Assembly: GCA_039029315.1 (NCBI GenBank)
Contig: JBCCGK010000011.1
Location: forward strand, 108,605-172,604
Length of the DNA: 64,000 nucleotides
Reading direction: 5' to 3'
Origin: JBCCCJ01 sp039029315
GTDB taxonomy: Bacteria > Bacteroidota > Bacteroidia > J057
The position numbers and the translations under genes were made by a program. Below, one piece after another: positions 9,635 to 17,233 of this stretch. The number at the start of each line of letters is the position of its first letter. Position 1 is the stretch's first letter. The notes below the pieces were generated by a model. The model was not told the origin of the DNA. It ran no database searches and saw only the letters and a list, made by a program, of their open reading frames with translations.

Positions 9635-10651
9635 ATGATCATAAAAACATACTCTTATCCTCGCGCAGCACTTATTGGCAACCCCTCGGATGGATATTTT
9701 GGGCAAACCATCGCATTTGTTTTTAGCAATTTTTACGCAGAAATCACCTTATATGAGAGCCCAGAGTTGATCATTGAACCTCAAGAAAGAGATCGAAGCG
9801 AATTTTCCAGTGTTCAAGGCTTGTATGAGGATGTCAAACTCTTTGGATATTATGGCGGAATCCGTCTGTTAAAGGCTGCAATCAAGAAGTTCTATGAGCA
9901 TTGTTTGGAGACAAACGTCCAGTTGCCCAACAAAAACTTTACCATTCGTTACTCGACTAATATTCCAACAAGATTAGGATTAGCAGGTTCCAGTGCGATC
10001 ATCACGGCTTGCATCAAGGCCTTGGTCAGGTTTTATCAGGTCGACATTCCCAGTCCTCTTTTTGCCAATCTGGTCTTGTCAGTCGAAACAGAAGAATTGG
10101 GGATAGGAGCAGGATTGCAAGATCGAGTAGCACAAGCATTCGAAACCCCAGTGTTCATGAATTTTGACAAGGATGTCATGGACAAACAAGGATATGGGAA
10201 CTACCAAACGCTTGATCCCAAGCTTTTCCCGCCATTATATATCGCTTATCGAACAGATCTGTCAGAAGGATCAGAAGTGTTTCACAACAATTTGAAAGAG
10301 AGGTGGTTATCTGGAGACAAGGCAGTTCATGAAGCCATGAAGGAATTTGCACGTCTGACAATGCAGGCAAAAAAATGTTTAGAGAAAGGAAATCCAACAA
10401 AATTGGCCGAATTATTGGATGCTAATTTTGACCTTAGGTGTTCCATTACCCAAATCAGCAAGGAAAATTTGAAAATGGTAGAGATTGCAAGAAAGGCTGG
10501 GGCGAGTGCAAAATTTACAGGTTCTGGAGGAGCGATCATTGGAACATATAAAGGTGAGAAGATGTTCAAGGATTTGAAAAAAACACTTAAACAAGAAGGA
10601 ATTGAAGTTCTGGTCCCCAAAATTTTGTCATACAAAACCAAAAAACTATAA
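9635..10651 (+). CDS. Glucuronokinase-like GHMP kinase
   Basis: A 338-residue GHMP-family sugar kinase. From memory it resembles plant glucuronokinase along its whole length: LIGNPSDGYFGQTIA (residues 14-27), YYGGIRLL, the ATP-binding loop PTRLGLAGSSAI (111-122), ELGIGAGLQDRVAQ, and the C-terminal KFTGSGGAI. Predicted reaction: D-glucuronate + ATP to glucuronate-1-phosphate. The start is set at the ATG at 9635 because the open frame upstream (from 9491) is low-complexity Thr/Ser/Pro sequence unlike any kinase. Only 21 bases separate it from the GalU-type gene, whose enzyme could convert the product to UDP-glucuronate. Other GHMP kinases (heptose or fucose kinases) are possible, but their usual opening motif (AGGGTD) is absent. 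Confidence 0.8.
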   Translation: MIIKTYSYPRAALIGNPSDGYFGQTIAFVFSNFYAEITLYESPELIIEPQERDRSEFSSVQGLYEDVKLFGYYGGIRLLKAAIKKFYEHCLETNVQLPNKNFTIRYSTNIPTRLGLAGSSAIITACIKALVRFYQVDIPSPLFANLVLSVETEELGIGAGLQDRVAQAFETPVFMNFDKDVMDKQGYGNYQTLDPKLFPPLYIAYRTDLSEGSEVFHNNLKERWLSGDKAVHEAMKEFARLTMQAKKCLEKGNPTKLAELLDANFDLRCSITQISKENLKMVEIARKAGASAKFTGSGGAIIGTYKGEKMFKDLKKTLKQEGIEVLVPKILSYKTKKL

Positions 10652-10672
10652 ATACTAGGAACCCAGATATTT

Positions 10673-11569
10673 ATGATCAAAAAAGCTGTTATCCCCGCCG
10701 CCGGTTTCGGCACCCGCTTGCTCCCTGCTACCAAGTCTCAACCCAAAGAAATGCTTCCTGTTGTAGACAAACCCACCATCCAGTATGTGGTAGAAGAAGC
10801 GGTCGCATCTGGGATCACAGATATTCTGATGATCATTGGGAAAGGAAAACGTGCGATAGAAGAGCATTTTGATAGAAGTTTTGAGTTGGAAATGGCCCTG
10901 GAAGAAAAAGGCAAGACAGAGATGCTGGAAGCCATTCGGAATATTACCAATCTGGCAGACATCCACTTCGTCTGGCAAAAAGAGCTCAATGGATTGGGAG
11001 ATGCCATTCGATATGCTCGCCATCATGTTGGCAATGAGCCTTTTGCGATTCTTCTCGGAGATAGCATTATGGAATCTTATGATGGAAATCCAGTGACAAA
11101 ACAACTCATGGAGATGTATGATACACATCAGGCATCGGTTGTGGCTTTGGAAGCTGTTGACCCATCCCTGGTATACCGATATGGAGTCATGGGAGGGGAG
11201 GAATTGGAGAACAATCGCTACAAGGTGAGGGAATTCGTCGAAAAACCTGATCCTGCTGATGCACCCTCAAATTTGGTGATTGCTGGAAGATATATCTTCA
11301 CACCTGAAATATTCTCCTATCTGGAGAAGATTCCACGAGGCGTGAACAATGAATTACAACTGACAGACGCAATGCAGATGATGCTGAAGGAGCACGATAT
11401 GTACGCCTTGAATTTCAATGGACAACGGCATGATATTGGAAATAAGCTTGATTTTATCAAGACCAACCTGCTGTTTGGATTGCAAAGAGAGGAGATGGCT
11501 GAAGAACTCTCAAGCTGGATACAATCCCTGGCAGAAAGCCTCAAATCCAAGGCAGTTGTGGTAGAATGA
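10673..11569 (+). CDS. galU: UTP--sugar-1-phosphate uridylyltransferase (GalU family)
   Basis: A 298-residue nucleotidyltransferase with the GalU signature: IPAAGFGTRLLPATKSQPKEMLPV at the N-terminus (residues 7-30, given here as overlapping parts of the nucleotide-binding loop), KPTIQYVVEEA, LGDAIRYA, the LLGDSI metal site and REFVEKP. Length fits bacterial GalU (about 290-300). The usual reaction is UTP + glucose-1-phosphate to UDP-glucose. Coupling to the glucuronokinase-like gene 21 bases upstream suggests that it, or a relaxed form of it, uses glucuronate-1-phosphate. Either product could feed the exopolysaccharide genes further downstream. Substrate choice cannot be read from the sequence. 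Confidence 0.88.
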   Translation: MIKKAVIPAAGFGTRLLPATKSQPKEMLPVVDKPTIQYVVEEAVASGITDILMIIGKGKRAIEEHFDRSFELEMALEEKGKTEMLEAIRNITNLADIHFVWQKELNGLGDAIRYARHHVGNEPFAILLGDSIMESYDGNPVTKQLMEMYDTHQASVVALEAVDPSLVYRYGVMGGEELENNRYKVREFVEKPDPADAPSNLVIAGRYIFTPEIFSYLEKIPRGVNNELQLTDAMQMMLKEHDMYALNFNGQRHDIGNKLDFIKTNLLFGLQREEMAEELSSWIQSLAESLKSKAVVVE

Positions 11570-11703
11570 ACCTCTTGATAAATTCCGCAGGAGGAGGATT
11601 TCTCGTTTGAGAGATTATCGTGTGGAAGTCTCTCAGGTTTATTAAAAATAATTCACTTAATTGCAGATGATAGGATAGAATATAGCTGTCCAATGAGGTT
11701 CCA

Positions 11704-11719
11704 GGACACATTTGTGTCC
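11704..11719. repeat. Palindrome in the leader of the DUF349 gene
   Basis: GGACACA-TT-TGTGTCC is a perfect inverted repeat with a 2-base centre, 31 bases before the ATG at 11750. Its right half continues into TGTGTCCACTT, an 11-mer that recurs at 14272 and 16643. It could be an operator or the end of an old repeat; no binding protein is known. Confidence 0.5.
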
Positions 11720-11749
11720 ACTTGTATTGGTAATTCTAAAGAAGACTCC

Positions 11750-14266
11750 ATGTTGATTGAGAATGAGACTCCTGAGATGTCGGAAAATCCCCAGGATGAA
11801 TCGCAGAAGGAAGAAAACACAAATCCGACACCAGAGGATCCAACAGCGAATGAGGTTCAATCTGAATCTGAAAATGATTCAGAAGGAGAAAATGTTGTGT
11901 CTGCTGAGACAGTAGAGCAACAAGAACCAGTTGCCCCAACGGAAGAGCCGTCAACAGAAGACGCTGTTTCGGAGTCTTCAGAAGGCAATGAGCAATCCTC
12001 GGAAGATTCAGAATCCCATCCTCCTCAAGCAGAATCCGAAGCACCGGAATCTGAAAAGACTCCTGTTGAAGAAGGGACTCAGGTGGAAGGGACAACGTCT
12101 GTTGAGACATCCGAAGAATCGTCAGCGGAGGTGCCCCCTGCTCCAGAAAATCCTGTTGAGACATCTGCTGAAGAAAAAACAGCTGATGAACAGGCCTCAG
12201 AAGAAGAAAGTACAGATACCAAGGCAGTTGCCGAGCCAGAGCCAGAGCCAGAAGTCCCATCGCCCACAAAGGATCTTCCGCCTTTCAATGAAGAATTGCG
12301 GGCCAAGATTGATGAAGTCCTCACTGGTTCGACAGGAGGATACCAAATCCTGGCAGGTGCAAGACTGAGCGATCTGATCCATTTGATTGTAGAATATGGC
12401 AAACATGAAGAAGTCCTTCCATTTTCCAGTCATGTGGGACTGATCAAGCGGACTTTCGATTCCCTCAAATATAAGCCCGAGTTTGATCGGGCGCTTGGTG
12501 ATCAATTCCTGCAGGGATTGTCTGAGTTCAATAGGAAGCGAGTTGGCCAGCGAAAGGCAGCCGAAAGTCAACGAGAAGAAAATTCCCAGCGCAAGCGGGA
12601 TTTGTTGGCAAAACTGAAGGAAATTACCTCATCTGAAGATCCAACCAAGATTCAGGAAGTTCGCGCTGTGCAGGATGAATGGAAGCTTATCGGGCACGTA
12701 ATGAAGGCCGATATTGAACCTCTGTATCGCGAATATAGATTCCTGTTAGATAAATTTTATCGGCTGCGAGAAATGCATTTTGAGTTGCTCGACTATGATC
12801 GAAAAATCAACTTGCAAGAGAAAGAGCGCTTGATCAAAGAGGCCGAAAAACTGATTCCTCCTGAGGAAGATCGGGAGAATCCTGATGTGTGGCGCGAACG
12901 AATGGATCTATTGTCCGAAATCCAACAACAATGGAAGGCTGCTGGACATGTGCCAAGAGAAGAGATGGATCGAATTAACTCTGAATTCCGATCCGTTATT
13001 GACAACTTCTTCGAGGTGCGACAAGGATTTATGGAGGTGCAGGATCAGCTTCGGTCTGAAAATGGAGAGAAAAAACAGGGAATTCTGGAGAAAATGATTC
13101 CCTTCGCTTCCTTCACCGCAGAACGTCCACGAGCCTGGAATGACGCCACACGCGAACTCAGAGCTCTTCAGGAAGAGTGGAAAGCCATCGGGCAAGCCCC
13201 ACATAGAATCAACAGTGAATTGTGGTCCAAGTATCGGGAGCACTGTAATGCGTTTTTCTCTAACAAAGCAGCATTCTTCAAAAAGTTCGATGAATTTCGA
13301 TCCGAAAATCTGGAGAAAAAGCGCGCTCTGGTAGAACGGGTAGAAGAGTTGGTGAAGCAGGGAGAATGGGAAAAAACTGCGAAAGAACTCAAGCAGATCC
13401 AAAAATCCTGGAAAGAAATTGGACCTGTCCCAGAAAGACACTCCAACAAACTTTGGAATAGATTCAGAACGGCTTGTGATTCCTTCTTCGAAAACAGAAG
13501 AACCCATTACAAGGGCCTCCATGAAGGAGAACACATGAACCTTGAATCGAAGAAGGCCTTGATCGAAGAAGTGAAAAAATTGGATGTGAAGGAATTGGGG
13601 GGAATAGATAATGCAATCAAAAAGATCAAGGACATTCAGGCCAGATGGAAGGAGATTGGAAAAGTTCCCTACAAGGAGAAAGATACCATCTGGGAAAAAT
13701 TCCGTTCTGCCATCGACCAGTTTTTTGATGGGCTATCTGGCAAGCGGGAAGAACTCCGTGGCATACGTCTGAAAAACTCTATCGAATCTCTGTCAGGAGA
13801 TTCTGATCGAGGCGGAATTCTCAGAAGTAAAATCACCCGACTTCGAAGAAGGATTGCTCAGTCCCAGGAGAAGGTTGATCAGTATAGCAATAATATTCTC
13901 TTTATTGCCAAGGGCAAAAAAGGTGATTCATTGCGAAATCAAATTCAGAAGGAGATCGACAAGGAGAAGCGCGTGATCCAGGAATGGAAGAAGGAGATTC
14001 GTGCCCTGAACGAGGCCATCAAGAATCCTCCCAAGCCAAAAGAGGAAGCCAAACCTGCTGAAAAAACTCCTGCTCCTAAAGCAGAAGAGACACCAGCAGC
14101 ACAAGAGGAGGCCTCCTCAGATACACCTGCAGCAGATACTTCTTCCGAAACTCCTGAAGCAAAGGTAGAAACAAAATCTCCTGAAGCAGAAGAAACCAAG
14201 CCTCAAGAGGATGCCCCTGCATCTGAAGAGTCCAATACAGAAGATACATCAGATCAGTCATCCTGA
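11750..14266 (+). CDS. DUF349 repeat protein with long acidic low-complexity tails
   Basis: An 838-residue, presumably cytoplasmic protein. Residues 1 to about 165 and the last 75 are Glu/Ser/Pro/Ala-rich and almost free of hydrophobic residues. Between them are five DUF349 units, each of the form W-K-x-[IA]-G-x-[VA]-P followed by an R/F-rich helix ending in FF: DEWKLIGHV, QQWKAAGHVP, EEWKAIGQAP, KSWKEIGPVP, ARWKEIGKVP. A basic helical segment (SKITRLRRRIAQSQEKV) follows the repeats. DUF349 proteins are near-universal in Bacteroidota; their role is unknown to me. The ATG at 11750 is preferred over 11693 because the extra 19 residues are cysteine-containing and unlike the acidic tail. A hairpin at 14310-14336 separates it from the convergent Spy-like gene. 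Confidence 0.82.
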   Translation: MLIENETPEMSENPQDESQKEENTNPTPEDPTANEVQSESENDSEGENVVSAETVEQQEPVAPTEEPSTEDAVSESSEGNEQSSEDSESHPPQAESEAPESEKTPVEEGTQVEGTTSVETSEESSAEVPPAPENPVETSAEEKTADEQASEEESTDTKAVAEPEPEPEVPSPTKDLPPFNEELRAKIDEVLTGSTGGYQILAGARLSDLIHLIVEYGKHEEVLPFSSHVGLIKRTFDSLKYKPEFDRALGDQFLQGLSEFNRKRVGQRKAAESQREENSQRKRDLLAKLKEITSSEDPTKIQEVRAVQDEWKLIGHVMKADIEPLYREYRFLLDKFYRLREMHFELLDYDRKINLQEKERLIKEAEKLIPPEEDRENPDVWRERMDLLSEIQQQWKAAGHVPREEMDRINSEFRSVIDNFFEVRQGFMEVQDQLRSENGEKKQGILEKMIPFASFTAERPRAWNDATRELRALQEEWKAIGQAPHRINSELWSKYREHCNAFFSNKAAFFKKFDEFRSENLEKKRALVERVEELVKQGEWEKTAKELKQIQKSWKEIGPVPERHSNKLWNRFRTACDSFFENRRTHYKGLHEGEHMNLESKKALIEEVKKLDVKELGGIDNAIKKIKDIQARWKEIGKVPYKEKDTIWEKFRSAIDQFFDGLSGKREELRGIRLKNSIESLSGDSDRGGILRSKITRLRRRIAQSQEKVDQYSNNILFIAKGKKGDSLRNQIQKEIDKEKRVIQEWKKEIRALNEAIKNPPKPKEEAKPAEKTPAPKAEETPAAQEEASSDTPAADTSSETPEAKVETKSPEAEETKPQEDAPASEESNTEDTSDQSS

Positions 14267-14309
14267 TCTGGTGTGTCCACTTTTCATGCATTTATATGAT
14301 TGAGACTAA

Positions 14310-14336
14310 CCTTGCCTTCTTCAGAAAAAGGCAAGG
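14310..14336. terminator. Bidirectional terminator-like hairpin
   Basis: CCTTGCCTT (14310-14318) pairs with AAGGCAAGG (14328-14336) over a 9-base loop. It lies in the 96-base gap between two convergent genes and has A/T-rich loop bases but no long T run after it, so intrinsic termination is plausible rather than certain. Confidence 0.55.
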
Positions 14337-14362
14337 GAACACACTGATGAAGTCCCCGACTC

Positions 14363-14821
14363 CTATCGGCGATTTCTATTCTGTGCCCGCTCTTCCTGGC
14401 GTCGTCTGATTTCTTCCAGGATTTTACGATTGACCTCCTGTTCTGTTTTGTAGAAGAGAACCACCTTTCGGATAGGGAGAATTTTTTTCAACTCCAGATG
14501 GTAGGTTGCTTGTATATCTGCCTGACGAACCGAAAGATCAATGTATTCATCAGCGATTTGCTCCAATTCAGCATCAGATTTGGCTTGAATGACACGACGG
14601 CTTCCACGTCTAATCGTGTTTTTTCGCTTTTGGATATCTTCTATCTCGGCTTTATAAGCATTGTAGACGGGCCAGAACTTCTGGGCCTCGGCTGGGGAGA
14701 GATCAAGGTTTTTGGTGATATAAGCAATCTTCCATGCCTCGATTTTCTCATTGGGTTGGGCGTGTGTCATCGTCCCCCCTATAATCAAAATCAAGGTGCA
14801 CAGCCACAAAAATGTTTTCAT
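14363..14821 (-). CDS. Spy/CpxP-like periplasmic protein of the sigma-factor operon
   Basis: A 152-residue exported protein: signal peptide (residues 1-22, cleavage near THAQ) followed by an all-helical, charged body with the Spy-like segment LSPAEAQKFWPVYNAYKAEIEDI. Bacteroidota proteins of this kind are often labelled 'sensor of ECF-type sigma factor'; relatives in proteobacteria are periplasmic chaperones induced by envelope stress. It is the third gene of a minus-strand operon with the anti-sigma gene (115 bases upstream) and the ECF sigma factor. The ATG at 14821 gives a normal signal peptide; a TTG two codons earlier is possible. Function in stress sensing is inferred from context. Confidence 0.72.
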   Translation of the reverse strand: MKTFLWLCTLILIIGGTMTHAQPNEKIEAWKIAYITKNLDLSPAEAQKFWPVYNAYKAEIEDIQKRKNTIRRGSRRVIQAKSDAELEQIADEYIDLSVRQADIQATYHLELKKILPIRKVVLFYKTEQEVNRKILEEIRRRQEERAQNRNRR

Positions 14822-14936
14822 ATACAAGTTAAATTAATTCAATGGAGAAAAGTGTGAATCAGATCAATAGAGGTTCGACCAAGAATATGTCCCAGAAAGA
14901 AGCGATTCAGCTGGTATTGCAATCGGTGAGTGGCAA

Positions 14937-15542
14937 TCAAATATCCAGAAGCAAATCTTCCAACTCATTGTCATCCATCTCCTGCAATAGATCGTTCAGG
15001 ATCTTCTCTTCCTGCCCTGATTCATCCAACTGATCAAATAGATCTTTTTCCTCACCCAAGACTTCGACCAGGGTTTCAGCGGGGATGTCCTGCCAATCTA
15101 TTTCGGCCATCAAGTCTTCAACCGGGATGTCTTTCAATTCCAGAACATTCTTTGTTGAAGGAAAAAGCCAGATGGCGACCATAAGGAGCAGAGAAACCGA
15201 GGCTGCAATGGCCAGCACATATTGAGGACGCCAAAGAGGCTTGATTGGCCTGCTTTCTTCTGCTGGAATGGGAATATGATCAACCAACTGCATAAGCCGA
15301 TGTGGCAACTCCTCAAAATAAAGAGCAGGAACGCTGAAAATATTCTTTTTGGGTACCTGATTCAGAAAAGTAGAGGCTGTCGTCGAAGGCGTCTTCTCCA
15401 CACTTTCCTGAATGTGTTCGGCCAGACGATCGAAATAACCGTCTGGAGGATGGAAAATGGATTCCCGTTTCAAACGCTGAAGATTAGGCGCATCCTGTAA
15501 CTCCTCCTGCCATTCTTCAGATGGATGTTTTTTGTCGTTCAT
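14937..15542 (-). CDS. Putative membrane anti-sigma factor
   Basis: A 201-residue single-pass protein, 7 bases after the ECF sigma gene. The N-terminal cytoplasmic half carries two similar segments (FHPPDGYFDRLAEHI and FSVPALYFEELPHRL), a pattern seen in anti-sigma proteins of Bacteroidota. One membrane helix follows (about 111-128: VLAIAASVSLLLMVAIWL), then a very acidic periplasmic tail with a repeated IPVEDL/IPAETL motif. The zinc-binding HxxxCxxC motif of classic ZAS anti-sigma factors is absent, so assignment rests on position and topology. Likely role: hold the sigma factor at the membrane until an envelope signal arrives, perhaps through the Spy-like protein encoded next. Confidence 0.65.
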   Translation of the reverse strand: MNDKKHPSEEWQEELQDAPNLQRLKRESIFHPPDGYFDRLAEHIQESVEKTPSTTASTFLNQVPKKNIFSVPALYFEELPHRLMQLVDHIPIPAEESRPIKPLWRPQYVLAIAASVSLLLMVAIWLFPSTKNVLELKDIPVEDLMAEIDWQDIPAETLVEVLGEEKDLFDQLDESGQEEKILNDLLQEMDDNELEDLLLDI

Positions 15543-15549
15543 AAGATCG

Positions 15550-16101
15550 TCAGGCTCTATTCACAATATAGTGTTCAATTTTTTTTACTGCATGGTGATA
15601 GCTGGCTTTTAGGCCGCCAGTTGTCACGCCCAGGATTGCAGAGATTTCATCATATTTCAATTCTTCATAGTAGCGCATATTGAAAACCAATCTCTGGCGT
15701 TCAGGAAGTCGGATGATGGCTTCCTGAAGTTGGATCTGGATTTCTTCCCCATCTATGTGTTTCCCTTCTCTTAAACTATGTCTTAGATCATTCTGTATGT
15801 CCTCTACATCCTGATGTGCTTGTCTCTTTTTTCTATTCAGAAAGGTCAGTGCCTCATTCGTTGCAATTCTATATAACCAGGTTTTTAAGGCTGCCTCTGC
15901 TCTAAATTTGTGCAGATTCTTCCAGGCCTTGAGCAAGGTGTTTTGCAGTACATCATCTGCATCCTCATGGTCGATCACAATTCTTCGAATGTGAAAATAC
16001 AGCATTTGTTGATACCTCCTAACGAGATGGCCAAATGCTTGTTTGCGTGTGTTGGGGTGCCGAAGCTGGACCAGGAGCTCTTTTTCTTCCAATGCTACCA
16101 T
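15550..16101 (-). CDS. ECF RNA polymerase sigma factor
   Basis: A 183-residue sigma-70 family protein with only regions 2 and 4, as in ECF factors. Region 2 spans about 20-90, including DHEDADDVLQNTLLKAWKNL and the helix TWLYRIATNEALTFLNRKKR. Region 4 spans about 120-175, with LPERQRLVFNMRYYEELKYDEI and the helix-turn-helix LGVTTGGLKASYHHAVKKI. It heads an operon with the anti-sigma and Spy-like genes. Upstream, in the reverse direction, an AT-rich block (TTTTG then TATCTTTT about 25 bases later) could be a promoter, but the spacing is longer than usual. Target genes cannot be inferred. Confidence 0.93.
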   Translation of the reverse strand: MVALEEKELLVQLRHPNTRKQAFGHLVRRYQQMLYFHIRRIVIDHEDADDVLQNTLLKAWKNLHKFRAEAALKTWLYRIATNEALTFLNRKKRQAHQDVEDIQNDLRHSLREGKHIDGEEIQIQLQEAIIRLPERQRLVFNMRYYEELKYDEISAILGVTTGGLKASYHHAVKKIEHYIVNRA

Positions 16102-16825
16102 TTGTATGCTTTGACTATGGTGAGAAAAGATAGTTTAATCTGAGACGATTTTTTTTGCAAAATTGAGGACATGCAAGATCCAGAGACAATATGTTCTTGC
16201 CTCAGAATAGAAACCTTGAAGCACTTTTTTGTTGGTGCTCCAGCGGGCATTTGGCCTTAATACCCGAATTCTTTCCTATACCCTTAGTCTTTGGTGAATT
16301 TTTTTTAAAAAATTCTGAGTTTGACTTTGGCCAAAATAGGAATCCCAATCTCCTATTAAGTAGTCAAGCAGAATGGTGAAGGTATGGGGAATAGAGGTAT
16401 AGGGGGAATAAGGCATTGGTTGTCAGTGAATTGATTCAAGACAAAAATATCGGATTCATTTTGCTCTAGTACTTAAGACCTTAGCTGCCATTTTTCAATG
16501 AAGTAGGTGGCCCTATTTACATATGCTTATTCTATTCCTCCTCCAGCCTTCAAAGAGAAAAATCGTTGATTCCTGGCCTTGTGGGCTGATTTCTCCCGCT
16601 GGCGGGAGAGCGAGAGGGTGGAAGATGATTGTCAAATATACATGTGTCCACTTACTTAGAATGAATCAACATCACCCCAAAATGGCGAAGTTCATGTATT
16701 CAAAAAAGCTGTAGGATGAGGAAAAAAGACGCATACAAAAAATAAGTGACAGATTTTCAAACAGTCTCTTTTGTGCCAGAAAAATTGTAGCTTTCCGCAA
16801 GGCAGGATTCATTAATCTCCCTCCT
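16102..16825. other. 724-base gene-free stretch
   Basis: No credible gene is seen on either strand. It holds the promoter region of the sigma-factor operon, an AT-rich palindrome (GAATTTTTTTTAAAAAATTC, 16296-16315), purine-rich runs around 16375-16412 and copy A of a dispersed repeat (16535-16658). Short open frames here simply read through the repeat. Confidence 0.6.
16535..16658 (+). repeat. Dispersed intergenic repeat, copy A
   Basis: About 100 bases (16558-16658) match the reverse complement of 63862-63962 with some five mismatches; similarity continues more weakly to 16535. The core contains the palindrome TCTCCCGC-TG-GCGGGAGA (16590-16607 region) and ends in TGTGTCCACTTACTTA. It encodes nothing plausible. 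It behaves like a short palindromic, non-autonomous repeat of the genome; no flanking target duplication is evident. Confidence 0.8.
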
Positions 16826-17230
16826 ATGAACCAATTTTTCCTTCTTTATTTGTCTCTTCTTCTGACAGTTCTGGCTTGTGCAAAACCAGAAAGAGAGATT
16901 GAACCGCAGGCAGCAAAAGCGGATACCTGTCATATGAATGCCGTGGCGGAGGTGAACTACTATCAGGTCGAGCATGAAGGATATGCCTCCTTTTATTATC
17001 TGAACTTGCTGGATGCAGAGGGGAATTGGCTGGAAGATGTATATCCAATCCGATGGGACAATCAGTACAAAGAAGCCGGAAAAAGACTTCTGATCGTTTA
17101 CCATGCAGGCTTCGATGGTTCTGAGGAATTTGTGTATCCCAGTGCATGTGGAGCTGGAGGCGATGGAGACATCACCCTGGAAAGCATGAAAAAAATAGCC
17201 ATTTGTACAATCGAGGTGGGGGAAAGCTGA
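16826..17230 (+). CDS. Small secreted lipoprotein of unknown function
   Basis: A 134-residue protein. Residues 1-18 form a lipoprotein signal (LLLTVLAC), with lipidation predicted on Cys18. The mature part has three further Cys residues (in DTCHMN, PSACGAGG and IAICTIEV) that could form a disulfide, and a mixed alpha/beta pattern with many Tyr/Trp. I do not recognise a family. It is convergent with the propeller gene, with stops only 3 bases apart, and is preceded by the repeat-bearing gene-free stretch, so it is probably monocistronic. Confidence 0.65.
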   Translation: MNQFFLLYLSLLLTVLACAKPEREIEPQAAKADTCHMNAVAEVNYYQVEHEGYASFYYLNLLDAEGNWLEDVYPIRWDNQYKEAGKRLLIVYHAGFDGSEEFVYPSACGAGGDGDITLESMKKIAICTIEVGES

Positions 17231-17233
17231 TTC

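Noticed and set aside
11736..12269. Leu/Gln-rich proteins on the opposite strand of the DUF349 gene
   Set aside because: They are mirror frames of the Glu/Ser-rich tail codons, which rarely give stops on the reverse strand.
16523..16714. 63-residue protein gene near 16.6 kb
   Set aside because: The frame runs through the dispersed repeat, which is intergenic in both places.
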